A DNA stretch of 44,021 bases from Chryseosolibacter sp049791675. GTDB taxonomy: Bacteria > Bacteroidota > Bacteroidia > Cytophagales > Cyclobacteriaceae. The translations under genes were made by a program, and so were the position numbers. Below, piece after piece: positions 25,170 to 34,310 of this stretch (positions are counted from its first letter, which is position 1; the number at the start of each line of letters is the position of its first letter). The stretch covers positions 1 to 44,021 of the forward strand of contig JBARAD010000022.1 in NCBI GenBank assembly GCA_049791675.1, in the 5' to 3' direction. The notes beneath the pieces are model-generated. The model saw nothing but the letters and a program-made list of their open reading frames with translations. It searched no databases and was not told the origin of the DNA.

Positions 25170-26918
25170 CTATTCTTTTATTTCCAGTCCCAGCTCCTTC
25201 AACTGTTCGTCAGCGATTGTGGAAGGTGAGTCAATCATCACATCGCGGCCCGCATTGTTTTTAGGGAAGGCGATGAAGTCGCGGATTGAATCAGCTCCCC
25301 CAAAGATCGAGCAAAGACGGTCAAAGCCAAAGGCGATCCCTCCATGCGGTGGTGCGCCGAACTCAAAGGCGTCCATTAAGAATCCAAACTGTTTCTTCGC
25401 TTCCGCATCGGAGAAACCCAATTTAGAGAACATCATTTGCTGCGTCGGCCTGTCGTGAATACGAATGGACCCACCGCCGACCTCTGTGCCGTTGATGACC
25501 ATGTCGTAGGCATTCGCCCGGACATTGCCCGGCTCGGTATCCAGTAACTTAATGTCTTCTGGTTTGGGAGAGGTAAAAGGATGGTGCATGGCATGAAAGC
25601 GTTTTGTATCCTCACTCCATTCCAGCAGCGGAAAATCGATTACCCAGAGGGCCGAAAATTTATTTTTATCGCGAAGGCCTAACTTGTCTCCCATGAGCAG
25701 GCGCAGGTCATTCAATTGCTTGCGGGTTGCATTCGTTTCCCCCGCGAGCAGGAGGATCAGATCACCGGGTTCTGCGTTGAATTTTTTGGCCCATGCCTGC
25801 AGGTCTTCGGGCGTATAGAACTTATCTACAGACGACTTCAACGTTCCGTCAGTGCGGTATTGAACATACACGAGTCCCCTGGCGCCCACCTGAGGACGCT
25901 TGACATAGTCCGTTAACTCGTCAATTTGCTTGCGCGAATAATCCGAACATCCCTTTGCGCATATGCCCACAACCAGTTCCGCGCTTTCAAATACAGGAAA
26001 ATTCTTTCCCCTGGTCTCCTCTGTAATTTCGATGAACTTCATGTCGAAGCGCGTATCAGGTTTGTCCGAACCATACTGGCGCATAGCCTCATCGTAAGTC
26101 ATCCGGGGAAGCGATTCCAGATTCACACCCTTCACAGTCTTGAAAAGGTGCCGGATCAATCCCTCGAAAAGTCCGAGAATATCTTCCTGTGTAATGAATG
26201 ACATTTCACAGTCGATCTGCGTGAATTCGGGCTGGCGGTCAGCGCGGAGATCCTCATCGCGGAAGCATTTCACGATCTGGTAATAGCGGTCGAACCCGGA
26301 AACCATCAGCAATTGTTTGAAGGTCTGGGGTGATTGGGGCAGCGCATAGAACTCTCCGTGGTGGATGCGCGAAGGCACGACAAAATCCCGTGCGCCTTCC
26401 GGCGTGGATTTGATCAGCACGGGGGTCTCGACTTCGATAAACTGCTGCTGATCAAGGTACGTCCGCGTCTGCTGCGCCATCCGGTGCCTCAGTTGTAAAC
26501 TCTCGCGCACGACATTGCGTCTCAGATCCAGGTAGCGGTACTTCATACGCAATTCGTCACCGCCGTCAGTTTCGTCATCAATTGTAAAGGGAGGAACCTT
26601 GGCGGCATTCAGCAGGGTAAGCCTGGATACCCTTACTTCAATATCCCCGGTAGCAAGCTTGTCGTTTTTCGCAAGGCGTTCAACTATCTGACCTTCCACC
26701 TGGATTACGTATTCTCTTCCGAGCTGACGCGCGGCGTCAAGGGTGGCGGGATCCGTTTTGCCTTCCTCAAAGATCAATTGCGTGATGCCGTACCGGTCGC
26801 GCAGGTCAACCCATAATATCCCGCCTTTATCGCGCAGGCGCAGAACCCAACCGGCGAGGGTAACTGTTTTGTCAACATCAGATAGCTTTAGTTCACCGCA
26901 AGTGTGGGTTCTTAACAT
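25170..26918 (-). CDS. aspS: Aspartate-tRNA ligase
   Basis: A 582-residue class II aminoacyl-tRNA synthetase of the bacterial AspRS type, charging tRNA-Asp in the cytoplasm. It has an N-terminal OB-fold anticodon domain (about 1-105), motif 2 as FRDEDLRADRQPEFTQID, the bacterial GAD insertion domain in the middle (about 285-400) and motif 3 as GIAFGFDRLCSIFGG near the C-terminus. Length is normal for bacterial AspRS. A methyltransferase gene follows at a short distance on the same strand. Whether it is discriminating or non-discriminating (also charging tRNA-Asn) depends on whether the genome has gatCAB and asnS, not visible here. Confidence 0.98.
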   Translation of the reverse strand: MLRTHTCGELKLSDVDKTVTLAGWVLRLRDKGGILWVDLRDRYGITQLIFEEGKTDPATLDAARQLGREYVIQVEGQIVERLAKNDKLATGDIEVRVSRLTLLNAAKVPPFTIDDETDGGDELRMKYRYLDLRRNVVRESLQLRHRMAQQTRTYLDQQQFIEVETPVLIKSTPEGARDFVVPSRIHHGEFYALPQSPQTFKQLLMVSGFDRYYQIVKCFRDEDLRADRQPEFTQIDCEMSFITQEDILGLFEGLIRHLFKTVKGVNLESLPRMTYDEAMRQYGSDKPDTRFDMKFIEITEETRGKNFPVFESAELVVGICAKGCSDYSRKQIDELTDYVKRPQVGARGLVYVQYRTDGTLKSSVDKFYTPEDLQAWAKKFNAEPGDLILLLAGETNATRKQLNDLRLLMGDKLGLRDKNKFSALWVIDFPLLEWSEDTKRFHAMHHPFTSPKPEDIKLLDTEPGNVRANAYDMVINGTEVGGGSIRIHDRPTQQMMFSKLGFSDAEAKKQFGFLMDAFEFGAPPHGGIAFGFDRLCSIFGGADSIRDFIAFPKNNAGRDVMIDSPSTIADEQLKELGLEIKE

Positions 26919-27086
26919 GGTTAGAATTGTTATTTTTGCAAGAAAAATCTGCCTTCCCCTGAGACAAGACCCGTAAAAGACTGTCTGCCGGTCAGGCTGG
27001 CCTGGCTGTCGCAGCTTTTGCGCAGGCAGCCGCGAATTTAAATAATACTTTGCTTTACACGTTATAGGTTAAACATTAATAGCCCC

Positions 27087-27635
27087 ATGCTTTATAAATT
27101 TTTTCTGTTCATACCGCTGTTGCTCGGCTCTTTTGACCAGCCGAAGCTGGTGAAAATGAAAGTTACCGACGACATCACGGTATCGCTGCCCAGGGATTGG
27201 AAACCCATGGACGGATTGGATTTCACCGAGCGTTATCCTTCAGTCCGGGCTCCGCTGGCAGCCTTTACGAACGCCGAGCGCAGCACCGATTTCAGCGTTA
27301 ATATATCGGCTACACGTTGGCCCGACGCGAACCTGGAAATCGCCAGCCAGTTTTTCAAAGCAAGCATCCGCAACATGTTCGACCGCGTCGAAATGCTCGA
27401 AGAGGGTATCCGGGAGGTAAATGGTAATTCTTTTATCTACTTTAAGTTTGAGTCCAGAGTCAATGGAACGAAAAACCAGGTGGGAAACACTGACCCGGTA
27501 TTGAAATATACCTACCTGCAATATCTGATACAGCCCGGCAGAACGCTTGTTTTTTCCTTTAATTGCCCCCGACGTGACAGGGAGATGTGGGAGAGATCCT
27601 CCGATGCCATGATGAAAAGCATAAAAATAAAATAA
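27087..27635 (+). CDS. Exported protein of unknown function, upstream of tadA
   Basis: A 182-residue protein with a signal peptide-like N-terminus (MLYKFFLFIPLLLGSF). The mature part (VTDDITVSLPRDWKPM, later FIYFKFESRV and LVFSFNCPRRDREMW) resembles the PsbP/DcrB-like alpha-beta fold found in small exported proteins, but the match is only by pattern. It lies 10 bases before tadA on the same strand and is probably co-transcribed. Likely periplasmic; function unknown. Confidence 0.68.
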   Translation: MLYKFFLFIPLLLGSFDQPKLVKMKVTDDITVSLPRDWKPMDGLDFTERYPSVRAPLAAFTNAERSTDFSVNISATRWPDANLEIASQFFKASIRNMFDRVEMLEEGIREVNGNSFIYFKFESRVNGTKNQVGNTDPVLKYTYLQYLIQPGRTLVFSFNCPRRDREMWERSSDAMMKSIKIK

Positions 27636-27645
27636 CTGCGGCTGA

Positions 27646-28092
27646 ATGGATCTTTATACAGACGAGTACTTTATGCGGGAAGCGCTCAAAGAGGCTCAAA
27701 AGGCGCTGGATATCAATGAAGTACCGGTGGGCGCCATTGTCACCTGTCGCAACCGCATCATCGCCCGGGCACACAATCAAACAGAAAAACTGACCGACGC
27801 CACGGCCCATGCAGAGATGATCGCCGTCACTGCCGCCGCCAATTATCTCGGCTCCAAATATTTAAACGAGTGTACCCTCTATGTGACATTGGAGCCTTGT
27901 GTCATGTGCGCGGGCGCCCTCCATTGGGTGCAGCTGCAGATGCTGGTCTTCGGAGCTTCGGATCTGCAGCGGGGTTACAGCCTGGTGGGTCAGCCGCTCC
28001 TCCATCCGAAGACCACTGTAAAGGCTGGTGTGAAGGCCGAAGAGGCTAAAAAGCTTATCGATACCTTTTTTAAGGGGCTTCGGGAAGTGTAA
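27646..28092 (+). CDS. tadA: tRNA-specific adenosine deaminase
   Basis: A 148-residue zinc deaminase that converts wobble adenosine to inosine in tRNA-Arg(ACG). The zinc site is H55-A56-E57 (E57 as proton shuttle) and P84-C85-V86-M87-C88. The VPVGAIV strand and LVGQPLLHPKTTVKAGV tail are typical of TadA; other nucleoside deaminases (guanine deaminase) are similar, but length and the C-terminal helix fit TadA. Upstream is a small exported-protein gene only 10 bases away. The reaction is essential where arginine CGU/CGC codons rely on inosine. Confidence 0.9.
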   Translation: MDLYTDEYFMREALKEAQKALDINEVPVGAIVTCRNRIIARAHNQTEKLTDATAHAEMIAVTAAANYLGSKYLNECTLYVTLEPCVMCAGALHWVQLQMLVFGASDLQRGYSLVGQPLLHPKTTVKAGVKAEEAKKLIDTFFKGLREV

Positions 28093-28218
28093 GGCTTGTC
28101 TAACGCTTACCGGGACAATTTCGCGTCATTACCGGATGCCGGCGGGCGCCATTAACCTGAATAAAGAATCTGCTTTGAATTCAGCGAAAAACGAATTTTA
28201 TGCCTTGGATTGAGGTTG

Positions 28219-28226
28219 TATATTTG
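28219..28226 (+). promoter_or_regulatory. TAnnTTTG promoter element of the superoxide dismutase gene
   Basis: TATATTTG (28219-28226) is an exact match to the Bacteroidota -7 consensus, 43 bases upstream of the ATG at 28270. At the -33 distance only TTTA (28197-28200) with an 18-base spacer is seen. It supports monocistronic transcription of the gene. No binding site for an oxidative-stress regulator is obvious. Confidence 0.5.
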
Positions 28227-28269
28227 ATTCCTTTAAAAAAAAATGTTCAACCAGTAAAAAACACAGAAT

Positions 28270-28878
28270 ATGGCATTTACACTTCCTCCACTCCCGTATG
28301 CATTCAATGCGCTCGAACCACATATCGATGCCCGTACGATGGAGATCCATCACGGTAAACACCACAACGCGTATGTTACAAACCTCAACAACGCTATCGC
28401 AGGATCGGATGCTGAAAAATTAAGCATCGAAGAGATTTGCAAGAACGTTTCAAAATATGCCGTAGCCGTGCGGAACAACGGGGGAGGCCATTATAATCAC
28501 AGTCTGTTCTGGACGCTCATGGGGCCGAACAAAGGCGGCAATCCCAGCGGTGCAGTGGCCGAAGCCATCAATGGCGCCTTCGGAAATTTTGATGAGTTCA
28601 AGGCAAAGTTTTCCGCCGCAGCTGCCGGACGATTCGGTTCCGGCTGGGCCTGGCTGATCGTAGATGGAAATAAAAAACTTCAGATCACCTCAACACCCAA
28701 TCAGGATAATCCGCTGATGGATGTTGCCGAAGTCAAAGGTACGCCTGTGCTTGGACTCGATGTATGGGAACACGCATATTACCTCAACTACCAGAACAGA
28801 CGCCCTGATTACATCACTGCATTCTGGAATGTGATCAACTGGGACGAAGTCGCGAAAAGATTTTCTGCTGCAAAATAA
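28270..28878 (+). CDS. sodA: Superoxide dismutase, Mn-type
   Basis: A 202-residue cytoplasmic enzyme that converts superoxide to peroxide and oxygen. Metal ligands are H27 (in EIHHGKHH), H77 (in GGGHYNHSLFW), D164 and H168 (in LDVWEHAYY). The Gly in NNGGGHYNH and the Gln in TPNQDNPLM are features of the Mn-dependent rather than the Fe-dependent form, though cambialistic use cannot be ruled out. No export signal. It is monocistronic with its own promoter element and is followed by a palindromic repeat. Confidence 0.95.
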   Translation: MAFTLPPLPYAFNALEPHIDARTMEIHHGKHHNAYVTNLNNAIAGSDAEKLSIEEICKNVSKYAVAVRNNGGGHYNHSLFWTLMGPNKGGNPSGAVAEAINGAFGNFDEFKAKFSAAAAGRFGSGWAWLIVDGNKKLQITSTPNQDNPLMDVAEVKGTPVLGLDVWEHAYYLNYQNRRPDYITAFWNVINWDEVAKRFSAAK

Positions 28879-28902
28879 GAGGAGGTGATGCCTCCGGACA
28901 AT

Positions 28903-28934
28903 CCGTAGAGATGCGATGTTTCGCATCTCTACGG
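28903..28934. repeat. Perfect 14-bp-stem palindrome (REP-like), also a terminator
   Basis: CCGTAGAGATGCGA (28903-28916) and TCGCATCTCTACGG (28921-28934) form a perfect stem around TGTT. Its core, GTAGAGAtGCGA, resembles a dispersed GTAGAGACGCGA palindrome that I recall from several phyla including Bacteroidota. It sits between the convergent sodA and a small outer-membrane-type gene, and its right arm supplies the stop codon (TAG, 28929-28931 on the minus strand) of that gene. It would also act as a bidirectional terminator, although no T-run follows. Confidence 0.7.
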
Positions 28935-29354
28935 CGTTGATCCGATACCGTATGCGATACCCGCCCGGATGGCGATGTGACCTTTGAAATACAGATCGGC
29001 CATCCCTTCGAAGCGAAAGTTATGGCCGAGCGGTTTTGAAAATCCGGCGCCCAGACAGAGATCTTTTCCTGGCAATCCCCTTAGTCTGAAGAACGCTTCA
29101 TCAATTGGACAAAACCGGGTCCCCACCACCGCGAGGATCTGATTATCCGTCCACACTTCCACTCCGCCGGTAACTGCAAATTTCCGGCTGAAGTAAAAGC
29201 TTCCCTCCAGACCACCCTGCACTTTCTCGAAAAATCCATCATTGTCACTCTTGATCAGGTCAGCCTGCGCGCCGACCATGATCCGCTGTGCCCGCTGCGC
29301 CATGCTCTCCAATGAACAAAGGGATAATAAACCGAAAAGGAATAGTGATCGCAT
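28929..29354 (-). CDS. Small outer-membrane-type protein, unusual C-terminus
   Basis: A 141-residue protein with a signal peptide (MRSLFLFGLLSLCSLESMAQ) and an amphipathic beta pattern: alternating hydrophobic strands with glycine and aromatic girdles (EGSFYFSRKFAVTGGVEVWT, LGAGFSKPLGHNFRFEG, YFKGHIAIRAGIAYG). This fits a small outer-membrane beta-barrel. Such barrels normally end in an aromatic residue, often Phe, but this one ends GIGSTP, and the last codons and stop lie inside the REP-like palindrome. The original C-terminus may have been replaced. It follows uvrB by 192 bases on the same strand. Confidence 0.65.
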   Translation of the reverse strand: MRSLFLFGLLSLCSLESMAQRAQRIMVGAQADLIKSDNDGFFEKVQGGLEGSFYFSRKFAVTGGVEVWTDNQILAVVGTRFCPIDEAFFRLRGLPGKDLCLGAGFSKPLGHNFRFEGMADLYFKGHIAIRAGIAYGIGSTP

Positions 29355-29546
29355 GCTTGAAACAGGCGCGAAGATTAAAAAGTTGTACCCGGCGATGCCC
29401 GGCGGATGGCTTTGCTTATACCGGGTATTTTTTCTCGCGCAAAGAGATCGCGGGACCAGCGGGTGAAGGGTCGCGCGAACAGGAGCGATGAAAAACCGAT
29501 CTGCCGCAACGCAGGCCCGCTACCGATTCGCCACGAGTGTCGGCGA

Positions 29547-31571
<2,025 letters not shown>

Positions 31572-31615
31572 AGATTAAATTATGATTTCTTAACGACATA
31601 AAGAAACAAGTGGTT

Positions 31616-31635
31616 CCTGACAACAGTATGTCAGG
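31616..31635. terminator. Hairpin between aroE and uvrB
   Basis: CCTGACA (31616-31622) and TGTCAGG (31629-31635) form a perfect 7-bp stem with a 6-base loop. It lies downstream of aroE and about 45 bases upstream of the uvrB start. It could terminate the polysaccharide operon or form part of the uvrB leader; the T-run expected of an intrinsic terminator is absent. Confidence 0.4.
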
Positions 31636-31636
31636 A

Positions 31637-31796
31637 GGTTGTTGGTTGTCGGTCTTTAGTTATTGGAAAGGGCTATTGGCCTTTTTGCTGTAGCCCTGAG
31701 ATTAAGACTAAGCATAAATAGTTATTTGCCGCCAGGAACAAGGGCCACAGTCGATAGAGGTGGTTATTGGTTATTGGTTTGTGCGTGCGTGCCTGA
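31637..31796. repeat. Heptad-phased intergenic repeat array B
   Basis: Two short runs of 7-base units lie in this gap. The first starts at 31637: GGTTGTT GGTTGTC GGTCTTT AGTTATT GGAAAGG. The second starts at 31762: GGTTATT GGTTATT GGTTTGT GCGTGCG TGCCTGA. The cores of the two are alike (GGTTnTT). The sequence between them has no evident period. The array separates uvrB from the end of the polysaccharide operon. Confidence 0.65.
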
Positions 31797-31814
31797 ACTG
31801 CTAAGAGCCCACCG

Positions 31815-32558
31815 CTAATTATTCCAGATACTCCAGGATTTCTCCGCCTGTACATGCAGCATTTCCAGGCCGTTCTTGGCGGTCGCGCCTCTCATCTCGG
31901 CTTTTTGAAGGAACATTGTTCTGGCCGGGTTGTAGATCAGATCGTAAACGTAGTGATCGGAGGTAAGGAGTTCATAATCGATCGGAGGCATGCTGTTCGT
32001 ATTGGGATGCATGCCCAGTGGCGTGGTATTGATGATGAGGTTTGAATCGTTAATGATCTTTGGATTCTTCTCCAGGTCCTTGTATGTATAATTTCCTCTG
32101 GAGGCTTCGCGTGAAACGAGTTTGAAGGCGATTTTCAATTTGAGGAGCGCCTCCTGGACCGATTTGGATGAACCTCCGGTTCCAAGAATAAGGGCATTGA
32201 ATTTCTTGTCCTTTGGCAGCCACTTTTCAACGGTTTCATGAAACGCATCCATGTCGGTGTTGAAACCCTTTCGTTTGCCGTTTTGTATCTTGATCACATT
32301 CACAGCGCCGATCTTTTTTGCGGCGGGATCCACTTCATCGAGGTAATCCATTACCTGCTCTTTGTATGGGATCGTAACATTGAGTCCGGTGAGCCCTTTG
32401 GTATTTTGTATCAGATTTTCAATCTCATCAATATTTTTCAGCGGGAAGAGTTCGTAGTGATGATCGCGCAGTCCTTCGCGAAAAAATTTTTCATCAAAAT
32501 AAGATTTTGAGAATGAGTGGCTAACGGTTTGTCCGATCAGCCCGAATATTTTTTCCAT
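31815..32558 (-). CDS. aroE: Shikimate dehydrogenase
   Basis: A 247-residue NADP-dependent enzyme that reduces 3-dehydroshikimate in aromatic amino acid synthesis. The substrate-binding motif SHSFSKSYF (usual S-x-S) and the catalytic Lys in NVTIPYKE are clear, and the cofactor loop is ILGTGGSSKSV. The asparagine and aspartate pair occurs in GAVNVI and FNTDMDAF. Slightly shorter than E. coli AroE, as usual in Bacteroidota. It is the last gene of the ten-gene minus-strand run, starting 1 base after the DUF368 gene. Confidence 0.95.
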   Translation of the reverse strand: MEKIFGLIGQTVSHSFSKSYFDEKFFREGLRDHHYELFPLKNIDEIENLIQNTKGLTGLNVTIPYKEQVMDYLDEVDPAAKKIGAVNVIKIQNGKRKGFNTDMDAFHETVEKWLPKDKKFNALILGTGGSSKSVQEALLKLKIAFKLVSREASRGNYTYKDLEKNPKIINDSNLIINTTPLGMHPNTNSMPPIDYELLTSDHYVYDLIYNPARTMFLQKAEMRGATAKNGLEMLHVQAEKSWSIWNN

Positions 32559-32559
32559 T

Positions 32560-33498
32560 TCAGCTTTTTGTTTTTAGCCTTGCAGCAATCTTTTCAATTA
32601 ATACAACCATAAATACCCCCAACGCCATCATGAGAATGGCGTAAAAAACCTGGGGATCCTTTCCGGTAAGTTCCAGGTACCGCCAGGGTAATATGCTTTT
32701 ATCGAAGGCGGGGATCCGTTTGCCCTGTATGGTTGTCGCATATTCAAATACTTCCCGCCAGGGCCAGATCTTGTTCAGGGAACCGATCATGAGGCCTGCG
32801 AAAAAGGCTACCGTCGCATTGTGAAAATCAGCCAGCAGGCGTGCCATGAACCGCGCGATAACCATGATGCCCAGGATACCACCGGCAATAAACAGGATAA
32901 TTACGTCAAATTCAAGGGAGCCAAAGCTAGTAAGGATATGTTGATATTTCCCAATAAACATTAAGATAAATGCTCCTGACACCCCTGGGATCACAAACGT
33001 CGCCCCAGCGAGCAGGCCTGCGAGAAAACTAAAAAAAGGATTGTCGGCAAAAGCGAAAGGCGCCGACCTTGTGATGAAATAACTGAGGGCCATTCCGCCG
33101 ACCACGAAGACCGCGACACCGATGTTCCAGCGCGTAATTTTCCGGAGCAACAGCAATGCTGCGATGATGACGAGACTCAGGAAAAAAGACGATATGAAGA
33201 TCGGATATTGCGTGAAATAGAAGCTGAAAACTGCCCGGAGCGTCAGCAGTCCGGCGATGATGCCGGAAACAAGTGCCAGCAAAAAATTTCCGTTGATCCT
33301 TTTCCAGAACGCCCCCACCTTTTTTTGTCTCAGCAACTGCAATGCATTTCCGTCGAGGGCCGCCAGTGAAAAAACAAACTCGTGGTATATCCCCAGCAAC
33401 AATGCCATAGAGGCGCCGGAAACACCCTGCAAGACCCCTGTTGAACCCATGCACAAACCTTTGATGAAAAGGAAGATATAATCCAGTGGTCGTCTCAA
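32560..33498 (-). CDS. DUF368 membrane protein, putative polyprenyl-phosphate translocase
   Basis: A 312-residue integral membrane protein with about eight helices and two inverted-repeat glycine signatures, VLQGVSGASMALLLGIYHE (about 22-40) and VIPGVSGAFILMFIGKYQH (about 167-185). DUF368 proteins (PopT-type) have been shown in other bacteria to recycle undecaprenyl phosphate across the inner membrane. That function fits its place behind polysaccharide-assembly genes, which consume the same lipid carrier. It starts 11 bases after the phosphosulfolactate synthase gene. The assignment to family is firm; the substrate is by analogy. Confidence 0.85.
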   Translation of the reverse strand: MRRPLDYIFLFIKGLCMGSTGVLQGVSGASMALLLGIYHEFVFSLAALDGNALQLLRQKKVGAFWKRINGNFLLALVSGIIAGLLTLRAVFSFYFTQYPIFISSFFLSLVIIAALLLLRKITRWNIGVAVFVVGGMALSYFITRSAPFAFADNPFFSFLAGLLAGATFVIPGVSGAFILMFIGKYQHILTSFGSLEFDVIILFIAGGILGIMVIARFMARLLADFHNATVAFFAGLMIGSLNKIWPWREVFEYATTIQGKRIPAFDKSILPWRYLELTGKDPQVFYAILMMALGVFMVVLIEKIAARLKTKS

Positions 33499-33509
33499 CG
33501 CTGCACGGA

Positions 33510-34310
33510 TTAGTCTACCTCAAACGGGGGCGCAGAGTGGCTCTTTTTCTCAATTCCCAGGAAATGTAAAAATGTATCGCCGCGCAGGCCGAGCCTGATC
33601 GTTTCCAACGGAATGATCTCGTCGGGCGCAATATTGCCGAGATTGACGTTTGCTCCCAGTAATTTGATGAACCATACCTGCTGGGCCTTCTGAGGCGCTT
33701 CCCAAATGATCTTCTCGAAGGGAATTTTGGTCAGGATCTCCTGAACCAGCCCCGACCGCACTTCCCCGGTCGAGCGGAATAAGCCCACGTTTCCACCTTC
33801 ACGGGCTTCACCGATCACTTTCCATGCGCCGGCATCGAGTTCCTTTTGCATCAGGTCGATCCACATGTAGGGCGGAATGATCTTGTCGGCGTCTTTCGAG
33901 CCTACCTCAGAAAGAACCGTCACCTGCTCCGATAATTTTACGATATAATCACATTTCTTATCATGGTCCAGTTCAATAGACCCGTCCGAAACCTCGGCAA
34001 ATGACATGTCAAATTTATCCAGTAACCGGCGGTAATCGTCGAATTGGTTACGGATAACAAAGGCTTCGAACAGTGTACCCCCGAAATAAACGGGAATACC
34101 CGCTTCCTTGTACACTTTGAGCTTGTCCTTAAGATTAGGGGTGACGAAAGAGGTCGCCCATCCAAGTTTCACAATATCAACGTGATCGGCACAGATACTG
34201 GCAAAATCTTCAGCGGCGCGGATACTTAAACCCTTGTCCATGGCCATAGTAAAGCCGTATTGCCTGGGCTTGGCGGTACGCTCAGGTAAATTTTTAAGAT
34301 CGTAATTCAT
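33510..34310 (-). CDS. Phosphosulfolactate synthase family protein (ComA-like)
   Basis: A 266-residue TIM-barrel protein of the ComA family, which adds sulfite to phosphoenolpyruvate to give phosphosulfolactate. Motifs are TMAMDKGLS, IVKLGWATS, YFGGTLFEAF, EVSDGSIEL, VIGEAREGGNVGLF and EAPQKAQQVWFIKLLG. In methanogens the product leads to coenzyme M; Bacteroidota do not make coenzyme M, and a role in sulfonate metabolism or sulfonolipid (capnine-type) synthesis is an attractive alternative, but the sequence does not prove it. It abuts the TPR gene without a spacer and is followed by the DUF368 gene. Confidence 0.87.
   Translation of the reverse strand: MNYDLKNLPERTAKPRQYGFTMAMDKGLSIRAAEDFASICADHVDIVKLGWATSFVTPNLKDKLKVYKEAGIPVYFGGTLFEAFVIRNQFDDYRRLLDKFDMSFAEVSDGSIELDHDKKCDYIVKLSEQVTVLSEVGSKDADKIIPPYMWIDLMQKELDAGAWKVIGEAREGGNVGLFRSTGEVRSGLVQEILTKIPFEKIIWEAPQKAQQVWFIKLLGANVNLGNIAPDEIIPLETIRLGLRGDTFLHFLGIEKKSHSAPPFEVD

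Noticed and set aside
29386..29427. TACCCGG/CCGGGTA inverted repeat downstream of uvrB as terminator
   Set aside because: The loop of 28 bases is long and the T-run lies on the wrong side for the minus-strand uvrB transcript.
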